From assembly GCA_900553935.1 (NCBI GenBank), contig USFK01000110.1, positions 1 to 5,609 on the forward strand: a DNA stretch of 5,609 nt, written 5' to 3'. Under the pieces are notes generated by a model that saw nothing but the letters and a program-made list of their open reading frames with translations, was not told the DNA's origin and did not search any database. This DNA is from an uncultured Collinsella sp. GTDB lineage: Bacteria > Actinomycetota > Coriobacteriia > Coriobacteriales > Coriobacteriaceae. Shown piece after piece: positions 1 to 5,563 of this stretch. The position numbers and the translations under genes are program-made. Within the stretch, counting starts at the first letter, position 1; every line of letters begins with the position of its first letter.

Positions 1-221
1 CTGTAGACCGTCATGCGGGGCGTGGGGCAGAAGGCCGCGATGGACGAGACGTTGATGATCTTCGCGCCGCGCGTCATAAACGGCACGACAGTCTGCGTGA
101 CCATGGTCAGCGCGCGGACATTGAGGTCGACCACGCGCATGACGTCTGCCGGCGACGCGCTTGAGCCGATATTGCCCGTCGTGCCGCAGCCCGCGTTATT
201 GACGAGCACGCGCACATCGTA
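1..221 (-). CDS. SDR family oxidoreductase, internal fragment (both ends missing)
   Basis: The reverse strand translates without a stop into the central part of a classical short-chain dehydrogenase/reductase, an NAD(P)-dependent Rossmann-fold enzyme. Visible in order are the VLVNNAG strand-4 motif (about 185-209), a DLNV segment supplying the conserved helix-4 Asn (near 140), and INVSSIAAF with the catalytic Ser. The catalytic Tyr codon is at 3-5, exactly 13 residues after that Ser, as the family expects. The YxxxK lysine and the C-terminal half lie beyond the left edge. The N-terminal cofactor motif TGxxxGIG is absent: upstream of about 215-224 the frame stays open but runs antisense into valS. 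About 71 residues are convincing. The substrate cannot be told. The fragment is either a gene cut by a rearrangement or one side of a misassembly. Family assignment is firm; the exact right boundary is not. Confidence 0.85.
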
Positions 222-2003
222 GACGGCTACGGCGAGTTCTCCGGCATGGACCGCGACGAGGCGCGCGAGGCAATCGTGAAGTGGTTCGACGAGCACGGCC
301 TTCTCGACCACATTGAGGACCTCGAGCACTCGGTCATGCACTGCTACCGCTGCGACTCCACGCTGGAGCCGTGGCTGTCCGAGCAGTGGTTTGTGGCCGT
401 CGACAAGCTCAAGGGGCCGGCACTCGACGCCGTTAACTCCGGCAAGGTCACCTTCCACCCCGCGCGCTGGACGCAGACCTACACCACCTGGATGGAGAAC
501 CTCAAGGACTGGTGCATCAGCCGCCAGCTGTGGTGGGGCCACCGCATCCCCGTGTTCTACTGCGAGGACTGCGGCTGGGAGGACGCCCTCACCGAGGACA
601 CTGACGTGTGCCCCAAGTGCGGCGGCCATCACGTGCATCAGGACGAGAACGTGCTGGACACCTGGTTCAGCTCGCAGCTGTGGACCTTTGCCACGCAGGG
701 CTGGCCGCAAAAGCCGGAGCTGCTCGAGGGCCATCACCCCACGACGGCGCTGGTCACCGCACGCGACATCATCGCGCTGTGGGTCGCCCGCATGGTCATG
801 AGCTCGCTGTACTTCCTTGATGAGGTACCGTTTAAGGACGTCGTCATCTACCCGACGATCCTTGCCAAGGACGGCAGCCGCATGTCCAAGTCCAAGGGTA
901 ACGGCGTTGACCCCATGGACCTCATCGGTATGTACGGCGCCGACGCGATGCGCTATAACCTGCTCACGCTGTGCACCAACAACCAGGACGTCAAGTTTGA
1001 CGCGAACATCGATAAGAAGACCAAGAAGCTTATCGACAGCCCGCGTACCGACCAGGCCAAGTCGTTTGTGACCAAGATCTGGAACGCCAGCCGCTTCCTG
1101 CTCATGAACATGGAGGGCTACACGCCCGGCGAGCCCGTCGTGGAGACGCCGGCCGACGCTTGGATGTTCAGCCGCCTGGCCAAGGCCGTGAAGATGGTCA
1201 CCGAGGGTATCGAGCAGTACACCTTTGGCGACATGGCCCGCGGCGTGCAGCAGTTCTTCTGGAACGAGGTCTGCGACTGGTACGTCGAGGTCACCAAGGC
1301 CCGCCTGAAGGGCGAGGGCCGTCTGCAGGCTCAGCGCAACCTGATCTTTGTGCTCGACACCTCCATTCGCCTGATGCATCCGCTCATGCCGTTTGTCACC
1401 GAGGAGATCTGGGACAACATGCCGGCGAGCGTGCTCGACCTGGACGCCGAGGGCAACGTGAACCGCGCCGAGGCGCTCATGATCGCCAAGTGGCCCGAGC
1501 CCGCCGACTACGACAAGTATGTTGACGAGGACGCCGAGCGCGCGTTTGAGCTGTGCCGTACCGTCGTGTCTGCCGCTCGCGCCACGCGTTCGCGTTATCG
1601 CTTGAGCCCCAAGGCCGAGCTCGACGTGGTCGTGCGCGCCGGCGCCGAGGACATCGAGAAGCTCGAGAGCCTGCGTTCGACCATCGAGCCGCTGGCGAAC
1701 ACCGCTTCGCTGGTCATGGGTACCGACGTCGAGAAGCCGGCTGCGAGCATCGCCGTGGTCGATAGCGGTGTCGAGGTCTTTGTGGTGCTCGAGGGCAAGG
1801 TTGATCTTTCGGCCGAGAAGGCGCGCCTGGAGAAGGAGATCGCCGCTGCGCAGAAGGAGCTCGCCGGCTGCGAGAAGACCCTTGCTAACGAGGGCTTTGT
1901 TGCCAAGGCCGCGCCTGCGGTGGTCCAGAAGAAGAGGGACCGTGCAGCTGAGCTCAAGGAGATCCTGGTGGCGCTGACCTCGCAGGTTGCTGACTTCTCG
2001 TAG
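210..2003 (+). CDS. valS: valine--tRNA ligase, 5'-truncated (C-terminal two thirds)
   Basis: This cytosolic class I synthetase charges tRNA-Val with valine, using ATP. The frame is open from 165, but ValRS-like sequence starts near 210; the first in-frame Met is at 246 (585 residues from there). Counting from that Met: Cys pairs at 33/36, and a zinc-ribbon-like CxxC at 106/109 plus CxxC at 122/125; the motif DTWFSS near 138; the KMSKS loop as RMSKSKGNG at 212-220; the anticodon-binding helical domain about 304-460; and the C-terminal coiled-coil arm (about 515-580, rich in Lys, Glu and Ala) typical of ValRS. Bacterial ValRS is usually about 880 residues, so roughly 280 N-terminal residues are lost, including the HIGH motif and part of the editing domain. 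No Shine-Dalgarno precedes 246. As read, it could not aminoacylate. Since valS is essential, a full copy must exist elsewhere or the left join is artificial. folC follows, as in many bacteria. Confidence 0.95.
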   Translation, partial: AHIVDGYGEFSGMDRDEAREAIVKWFDEHGLLDHIEDLEHSVMHCYRCDSTLEPWLSEQWFVAVDKLKGPALDAVNSGKVTFHPARWTQTYTTWMENLKDWCISRQLWWGHRIPVFYCEDCGWEDALTEDTDVCPKCGGHHVHQDENVLDTWFSSQLWTFATQGWPQKPELLEGHHPTTALVTARDIIALWVARMVMSSLYFLDEVPFKDVVIYPTILAKDGSRMSKSKGNGVDPMDLIGMYGADAMRYNLLTLCTNNQDVKFDANIDKKTKKLIDSPRTDQAKSFVTKIWNASRFLLMNMEGYTPGEPVVETPADAWMFSRLAKAVKMVTEGIEQYTFGDMARGVQQFFWNEVCDWYVEVTKARLKGEGRLQAQRNLIFVLDTSIRLMHPLMPFVTEEIWDNMPASVLDLDAEGNVNRAEALMIAKWPEPADYDKYVDEDAERAFELCRTVVSAARATRSRYRLSPKAELDVVVRAGAEDIEKLESLRSTIEPLANTASLVMGTDVEKPAASIAVVDSGVEVFVVLEGKVDLSAEKARLEKEIAAAQKELAGCEKTLANEGFVAKAAPAVVQKKRDRAAELKEILVALTSQVADFS

Positions 2004-2056
2004 GTCTTACTGAGGGGCGCGTCCCGACGCTTTGCTCGCTACTGCGGACACCTATT

Positions 2057-2078
2057 CCGCCGTTCTAACGAACGGCGG
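2057..2078. terminator. perfect 9-bp hairpin after valS
   Basis: CCGCCGTTC, a TAAC loop and GAACGGCGG form a perfect 9-bp stem 54 bases after the valS stop. There is no T-run on either side, so it is not a canonical intrinsic terminator. It may still stabilise or help end the valS mRNA, or it may be a short palindromic repeat. Confidence 0.45.
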
Positions 2079-2093
2079 CTGACTCGACGCTGC

Positions 2094-2192
2094 AAACGCC
2101 TCTGATGGCCAATCTGCCGTTCAACTTCGGGCGCATGGGCATAAGCCCTATGCGCCCTTGTTTCACGGCACCTTGGCTCATCAGAGGCGTTT
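2094..2192. repeat. 99-base long imperfect hairpin between valS and folC
   Basis: Terminal arms of 14 bases pair perfectly (2094-2107 with 2179-2192). The pairing continues inward: GCCAA 2108-2112 with 2173-2177, TGCCGT 2115-2120 with 2165-2170, GGGCGCAT 2129-2136 with 2150-2157, and GGGC 2137-2140 with 2145-2148 around an ATAA loop, broken only by small bulges and internal loops. On the + strand the 3' arm runs into TTTT (2190-2193), so it could act as the valS terminator. Its size and long terminal inverted repeats also fit a small non-autonomous palindromic element. No clear target-site duplication is seen. Confidence 0.65.
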
Positions 2193-2211
2193 TCGCTGAC
2201 TATCCTCAACC

Positions 2212-2217
2212 TATACT
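2212..2217 (+). promoter_or_regulatory. possible -10 box for folC
   Basis: TATACT matches the sigma-70-type -10 consensus at 5 of 6 positions and lies 17 bases before the folC ATG at 2235, in an AT-rich patch. No good -35 box is seen at the expected distance; the place where it should be overlaps the 3' arm of the long hairpin. If used, the 5' leader would be only about 10 bases, which fits the missing Shine-Dalgarno. Confidence 0.3.
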
Positions 2218-2234
2218 GTTTTATTTTTCTATGA

Positions 2235-3593
2235 ATGGCGGTTCTAAAAATGCCTAAGCGTTCCGGCTTGTATACCGTTCCTTTTGAGTTTGATTTGCTT
2301 TCGTTTGATGAGGCTGTTGGGCTGGCTGCTGATACGGGGCGGATTTCTGGGGATGCTGGGCCTCTGCTTGAGACGGTTGTCGATATGCTCGATGAGTTGG
2401 GGCGTCCGGACGAGTACTTTGATTGCATTCAGGTCGCCGGTACCAATGGCAAGACTTCGACTACGCGTTTTTCGGCTGCCATTCTTCGTGGTGAGGGGCT
2501 CAAGACCGCGCTGTATACGTCGCCACAGCTGGTACGCTATCCCGAGCGCATGGAAGTCGATGGATGCGTCGTGAGCGATGAGGCATTCGCCCGTGGCGTT
2601 TCGGCCGCTGTTGAGGCGGGGCATCGAGTGAATGCCCGTCGTGTGGCGGCGGGGGAGCGCGCCTATACCATCACGCCGTTTGACCTTTTGACGGCTGCTG
2701 CACTTGTGGTGTTTGCCGAGGCTCGCGTGGATGTTGCCGTGCTTGAGGTTGGCATGGGCGGACGCTGGGATGCTACGAGTGCGACTGATCCCGTGGCCGT
2801 CGCCATTACGGGTATTGGGCTCGATCACACACGTATTTTGGGCGATACGCTCGAGGCCATTGCGGGGGAGAAGGCTGCGGTTATTAAGCCTGGGCGATTG
2901 GTTGTTTTGGGCGAGGGCACGCATGAGCCGAGCGTTCAGCGCGTAATGGATACGCGCTGCCGCGAGTGCGGTGTGGTGCCGCTGGTGGTGAGCCATTCCA
3001 CGACCAAGGTACCGGCGCATGTAGGCGATACCGTGGAGTTTAGCTGTACTACGCCGCGTGCCATCTATACGTCGAGCATGGTCAAGCCGGCCTATCAGCC
3101 GCAGAATGCCGCGTGCGCGATTATGCTTTGCGAGGGGTATCTGGGTCGCGAGCTCGATCACGATGCGTTGGATGCATCGCTTATGGGTTGCCCCACGCCG
3201 GGTCGTTTTGACGTGCTGGGGACCGATCCACTCAAGCTGATCGACGCCTGCCATAACCCTCAGAGCTGCGAGAACTTTGTGAGCGCGCTGGACGAGATCG
3301 ATCCGTGCGTGGAGAATCGCCCCACGCTGCTGTGCGCTGCGCTGGCCGACAAGGACGTGGCAGGCATCGTTGACGTACTGATCCCGGCCTTCCCGCGCGT
3401 GGTTGTGACCCAGACCGATTCCGACCGCGCCCTGCCGGCAGATGAGCTCGCTGCCCTGGTGGACGCCGACAAGCTCGCGGGCGTGTACCCCAGCGTATCC
3501 GAGGCCCTCGCGGCTTTCGATGCCGCGGGCGAGCCTTTCGTAGCAGCCGGTACCATCACCCTAGCCGGCGAAGTAGCGGAGCTGCTCCGTTAA
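2235..3593 (+). CDS. folC: bifunctional folylpolyglutamate synthase/dihydrofolate synthase
   Basis: This cytosolic ATP-dependent Mur-ligase-family enzyme adds glutamate to dihydropteroate and/or to the gamma-glutamyl tail of folates, retaining them in the cell. It has 452 residues, a normal length. Visible motifs: P-loop GTNGKTS at 69-75; TSPQL at 95-99, where TSPHL is usual (His to Gln); EVGMGGRWDAT at 171-181; DHTRILGDT at 197-205, followed by EKA at 212-214, the region of the conserved, often carbamylated Lys; PGRFDVL at 322-328; DACHNP at 337-342, entering the C-terminal domain; and ALADKD at 369-374. ATG 2235 has no Shine-Dalgarno; the in-frame ATG at 2250 (MPKRSG) is an alternative, with only a weak GGCGG before it. 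The gene follows valS in the same direction, a common pairing. Codon use drifts from T/G-ending in the 5' half to C/G-ending in the 3' third. Function is firm; substrate preference (synthetase versus both activities) cannot be told. Confidence 0.96.
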   Translation: MAVLKMPKRSGLYTVPFEFDLLSFDEAVGLAADTGRISGDAGPLLETVVDMLDELGRPDEYFDCIQVAGTNGKTSTTRFSAAILRGEGLKTALYTSPQLVRYPERMEVDGCVVSDEAFARGVSAAVEAGHRVNARRVAAGERAYTITPFDLLTAAALVVFAEARVDVAVLEVGMGGRWDATSATDPVAVAITGIGLDHTRILGDTLEAIAGEKAAVIKPGRLVVLGEGTHEPSVQRVMDTRCRECGVVPLVVSHSTTKVPAHVGDTVEFSCTTPRAIYTSSMVKPAYQPQNAACAIMLCEGYLGRELDHDALDASLMGCPTPGRFDVLGTDPLKLIDACHNPQSCENFVSALDEIDPCVENRPTLLCAALADKDVAGIVDVLIPAFPRVVVTQTDSDRALPADELAALVDADKLAGVYPSVSEALAAFDAAGEPFVAAGTITLAGEVAELLR

Positions 3594-3607
3594 CCCATCC
3601 CCTCATC

Positions 3608-3674
3608 AGTTGCGGTGAAATACGGACTGTTTTACAAGCCAGAAGCCTCAAACGGTCCGTATATCACCGCAACT
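3608..3674. repeat. 67-base hairpin 3' of folC
   Basis: AGTTGCGGTGA (3608-3618) pairs with TCACCGCAACT (3664-3674). After one A/A mismatch, ATACGGAC (3620-3627) pairs with GTCCGTAT (3655-3662), followed by a T/G wobble and GTTT (3629-3632) with AAAC (3650-3653). The loop is 3633-3649. This makes about 24 pairs. It starts 15 bases after the folC stop and has no T-tract on either strand, so it is a poor intrinsic terminator. It looks like a palindromic intergenic repeat that may cap the folC mRNA 3' end. Confidence 0.65.
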
Positions 3675-3679
3675 CAAAA

Positions 3680-3712
3680 GCAGTCAATTTGGGACGGGGC
3701 TTTTTTGGCTGC
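3680..3712 (+). repeat. 33-base hairpin repeat, copy 1 (GGGACGGGGC core)
   Basis: GCAGTCAA (3680-3687) can pair with TTGGCTGC (3705-3712) around a loop holding GGGACGGGGC and a T-run. An inverted copy with 30 of 33 identical bases lies at 5128-5160. In this orientation no T-tract follows; read on the minus strand the stem is followed by TTTT, so it could act as a backstop for leftward transcripts passing the peptidase gene. Confidence 0.65.
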
Positions 3713-3735
3713 CCTGCGCCTCGAGTTGACTTGCT

Positions 3736-3897
3736 CGCCACGAAATGGGCCTATTTACTACGTTTGACCGGTAACCCTCGACCATACCGAGAATTGCGAA
3801 ATCAAAACCGCAGGTAAAGGGCTTGCCAGTTTTGCGAAAACACGGGTATGGTCGACCCACGCGGGCTAAACGTAGTAGATAGGCCGTTTTTGTGGCG
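3736..3897. repeat. 162-base near-perfect long palindrome
   Basis: Outer arms 3736-3765 and 3868-3897 pair at 28 of 30 positions (two wobbles, two mismatches); their cores are GGCCTAT and TACTACGTTT. After a loose, asymmetric stretch, 3778-3788 pairs with 3845-3855 (11 bp, TCGACCATACC). Inside that, CAAAAC 3803-3808 pairs with GTTTTG 3829-3834 and GCAGG 3810-3814 with CTTGC 3822-3826. The whole could fold as one long hairpin in RNA or as a DNA cruciform. A 77-codon minus-strand reading frame across it is not credible as a gene. It resembles a non-autonomous mobile palindrome or a structured intergenic repeat; copy number elsewhere is unknown. Confidence 0.7.
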
Positions 3898-3908
3898 GCA
3901 TTCATGTG

Positions 3909-3939
3909 ATGCGGCAAAGGGACAGCCCCTTTGCCGCAT
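3909..3939. terminator. 13-bp perfect hairpin at the 3' end of the peptidase gene
   Basis: ATGCGGCAAAGGG (3909-3921) pairs perfectly with CCCTTTGCCGCAT (3927-3939) around a 5-base loop, three bases after the minus-strand stop codon at 3943-3945. The position suggests a 3'-end or terminator role for the peptidase mRNA and for folC read-through. However, no T-tract follows on either strand, so Rho-independent termination is not assured. Confidence 0.55.
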
Positions 3940-3942
3940 TGC

Positions 3943-5031
3943 CTAGTCTAAGCGGACCGGATCGTGGGGGTAGGCGTTGAGAATCTCGACGCCGTTCTCG
4001 GTCATCAGGGCTAGGTCCTCGATGCGGACGCCGGTGTGACCGGGGAGGTATATACCCGGTTCGATAGAGAACGTCATGCCCGGCTCTACGACCTGCTCGT
4101 TGGCGAGCGAGACATCGCCCGGCTCGTGGTCTTGCAGACCGATTGAGTGACCCAGGCGGTGCGTAAAGTACTGCCCATAGCCCGCATCCTCAATCACGTC
4201 GCGTGCGGCGCGGTCCAAGTCGCACATACGAACGCCCGGCGTGATGAGCGCCTCGGCGGCCTCGTTGGCGCGGCGCACGATGTCGTAGACGTGCGCGGTC
4301 TCCTCGTCCGGCTGGCCCCAAAAGAACGTGCGTGTCATGTCCGAGCAGTAGTTGCGACGGCGTCCGCCAATGTCGAACAGCACCACGTCGCCATGCTTGA
4401 GCACGGTATCGTCGGGTTCGTGATGCGGGTCGCCGGCGTTGGCGCCAAAGCTCACGATGGGCGGAAAGCTAAAGCCCTCGCAGCCGTGCTTGCGGTACAG
4501 GCCGAGCATCTGGTCGGCGATTTCGCGCTCCGTCACGCCCTCGTGGACGAGTTTGATGGCATCGGCCATCACGGCGTCGTTGGCGGCCGAGGACACGCGC
4601 ATAAGCTCCTGCTCGGCGGCATCCTTGTAGGTGCGCGCGGCGGTGACGGCAAAGTCACCCAGGAAAAACTCGCTTGCGGCGTGGTGCTCTATGAGCGGCA
4701 TCAAAAAGCCGGAACGCATGACAGTGTCGACGCCAAGCGGCTTGGCTGGGTCGATCTCACTCGCGATGGCGTCGGTCACGACGTCGGTGTCGGTGTGGTA
4801 GGCCACGCGGGCATTGTCGTACTCGGGCAGCTGATGCAGGGCGTTGACTAAGATCACGGGCTCGTCATCGCGCGCGAGCAGCACGCCGCAAAAACGCTCG
4901 AACATATCGGCATAAAAGCCGGTCAGATAGTAGATCGACCACGGGTCATTCACAAGCAGCTGCGCGCCGGGGTGCTGAGCCTCGAGCGCATCGAGCACGC
5001 GCGCCACACGCTGGTCATCGACATGTGCCAT
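3943..5031 (-). CDS. M24 family metallopeptidase (Xaa-Pro dipeptidase/aminopeptidase type)
   Basis: Predicted cytosolic dinuclear-metal peptidase of the pita-bread fold that cleaves the bond before proline in peptides. The start chosen is ATG at 5031 (362 residues), because AAAGGA at 5038-5043 sits 6 bases upstream; the longer reading from 5079 adds 16 unlikely residues. Residues about 2-135 form the creatinase-like N-terminal domain (LTGF at about 36-39), the rest the catalytic domain. All five metal ligands are present: D220 (FDIGG), D231 (SDMTRT), H295 (GHSIGL), E324 (SIEPG) and E338 (RIED). H203/H204 in GDPHHEP fit the substrate-binding His. Length is near that of PepQ-type prolidases (about 360-370). 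No signal peptide or membrane segment is seen. It converges with folC and is separated from the DUF1667 gene upstream by a repeat-rich gap, so it is probably transcribed alone. PepP versus PepQ specificity cannot be settled, so no symbol is given. Confidence 0.93.
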   Translation of the reverse strand: MAHVDDQRVARVLDALEAQHPGAQLLVNDPWSIYYLTGFYADMFERFCGVLLARDDEPVILVNALHQLPEYDNARVAYHTDTDVVTDAIASEIDPAKPLGVDTVMRSGFLMPLIEHHAASEFFLGDFAVTAARTYKDAAEQELMRVSSAANDAVMADAIKLVHEGVTEREIADQMLGLYRKHGCEGFSFPPIVSFGANAGDPHHEPDDTVLKHGDVVLFDIGGRRRNYCSDMTRTFFWGQPDEETAHVYDIVRRANEAAEALITPGVRMCDLDRAARDVIEDAGYGQYFTHRLGHSIGLQDHEPGDVSLANEQVVEPGMTFSIEPGIYLPGHTGVRIEDLALMTENGVEILNAYPHDPVRLD

Positions 5032-5037
5032 ACATCG

Positions 5038-5043
5038 TCCTTT
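5038..5043 (-). promoter_or_regulatory. Shine-Dalgarno of the M24 peptidase gene
   Basis: On the minus strand AAAGGA lies 6 bases before ATG 5031-5029. It decides the start: the upstream in-frame ATG at 5079-5077 has no such site and would translate through the intergenic repeat region. Confidence 0.75.
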
Positions 5044-5072
5044 CGCTAGGTTGCCACCATGGTATCCCATGC

Positions 5073-5119
5073 CCGGCACATAGGGACGTTCCTTTTATGC
5101 CGGCACCTTGGGACACTCC
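5073..5119. repeat. tandem GGGAC-type short palindromic units upstream of the peptidase gene
   Basis: CCGGCA (5073-5078) pairs with TGCCGG (5098-5103) around a unit reading GGGACGTTCC (5083-5092). A second unit, GGGACACTCC (5110-5119), follows 27 bases later in the same orientation. ATGCCCGGCAC and ATGCCGGCAC (5069-5079, 5097-5106) are near-identical direct repeats. The units share a GGGAC..CC pattern with those at 3691-3700 and 3919-3929. They lie in the peptidase 5' region, where no convincing promoter was found. Confidence 0.5.
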
Positions 5120-5125
5120 TTGCAA

Positions 5126-5162
5126 AAGCAGCCAAAAGAGCCCCGTCCCAAATTAGCTGCTT
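5126..5162 (-). terminator. terminator hairpin of the DUF1667 gene; 33-base repeat copy 2
   Basis: On the minus strand the stem AAGCAGCTAA with TTGGCTGCTT (10 bp with one wobble) begins inside the TAA stop codon and ends in a four-base T-run (A-run at 5124-5127 on the + strand), a plausible short intrinsic terminator. The core 5128-5160 is the inverted copy of 3680-3712. The loop carries GGGACGGGGC (reverse complement at 5140-5149). Confidence 0.65.
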
Positions 5163-5559
5163 AGGTTGGATCGATGTTCATGCTGGCGACTAGGTCAATG
5201 TTGGTGCCGAGAAGATCTTCCTGCACGACGTCGCCCATGCGGATGGGGGCGTCGACGACTAGGCCGCGGATGAGGTCCATCGCCTGGGCATGGAGTTCGA
5301 GCGGGATGGCTTCGGCCGTGCGCACGGGCAGCAGCGCCTCGTCGCCGCCGGATACGGCCACGGTGGTGGTAAGCACGCGCATGGGACAGGTGAGCTCCTG
5401 ATGCGCGAACGTATCGCCACGTGGGCAGCTGTTGCCGGTTACGGAGTGCACCTCTGCCACGGCGCCGTCTGTGTCGCGCTCCACCTCTACGGTCAGGAGG
5501 CACTCGGATGGGCAGGTGGTGCAGTTGAACTGCAGCGTTTCAATCGCGTTTGTGCTCAT
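5161..5559 (-). CDS. DUF1667 domain-containing protein
   Basis: Small soluble protein of 132 residues from ATG 5559, chosen because GAGGAGG at 5569-5575 lies 9 bases upstream; the longer reading from 5598 overlaps the end of the previous gene out of frame. It shows the family's cysteine pattern, CxxC at 13-16 and a further Cys at 20, then SVTGNSCPRG with Cys45, followed by RVLTTTVAV (61-69), LLPVRT (76-81), IPLEL (85-89) and a GDVV..DLLGT ending (109-119). Four conserved Cys (13, 16, 20, 45) suggest a metal or iron-sulfur site, but this is not shown. Members of this family commonly sit next to FAD-dependent, glycerol-3-phosphate-dehydrogenase-like oxidoreductase genes and may be redox accessory subunits. 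The gene is the last of an operon entering from the right: the upstream stop is only 4 bases away. Biochemical function is not established. Confidence 0.88.
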   Translation of the reverse strand: MSTNAIETLQFNCTTCPSECLLTVEVERDTDGAVAEVHSVTGNSCPRGDTFAHQELTCPMRVLTTTVAVSGGDEALLPVRTAEAIPLELHAQAMDLIRGLVVDAPIRMGDVVQEDLLGTNIDLVASMNIDPT

Positions 5560-5563
5560 GACT

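Noticed and set aside
13..222. 69-codon plus-strand reading frame at the left edge
   Set aside because: It is opposite the SDR fragment, whose minus-strand motifs (VNNAG, the catalytic Ser and Tyr) are far stronger.
2231..2257. Eight-codon leader-type frame (MNGGSKNA) overlapping the folC start
   Set aside because: It has no ribosome site, no repeated or regulatory codons, and is short enough to arise by chance.
2039..2428. 129-codon minus-strand reading frame across the valS-folC gap
   Set aside because: It crosses both hairpins and the folC 5' end and resembles no family; it is antisense and repeat-derived.
2244..3254. 336-codon minus-strand reading frame antisense to folC
   Set aside because: It is antisense to a clear folC whose motifs are intact; the product shows no domain and is basic and low in complexity, as expected from antisense reading.
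3684..3917. 77-codon minus-strand reading frame between folC and the peptidase gene
   Set aside because: It lies almost wholly inside the 162-base palindrome and the adjacent repeat and has no recognisable domain; a repeat-derived reading frame is more likely than a gene.
4147..4851. 234-codon plus-strand reading frame antisense to the M24 peptidase
   Set aside because: The opposite strand has all five metal ligands and a ribosome site; the antisense product has no recognisable motif.
5058..5071. CATGG TATC CCATG dyad as an operator for the peptidase gene
   Set aside because: A 5-bp dyad is easily met by chance, and no promoter could be placed beside it.
5032..5079. Sixteen-residue N-terminal extension of the M24 peptidase
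   Set aside because: There is no Shine-Dalgarno before 5079, whereas AAAGGA precedes ATG 5031, and the family N-terminus begins there.
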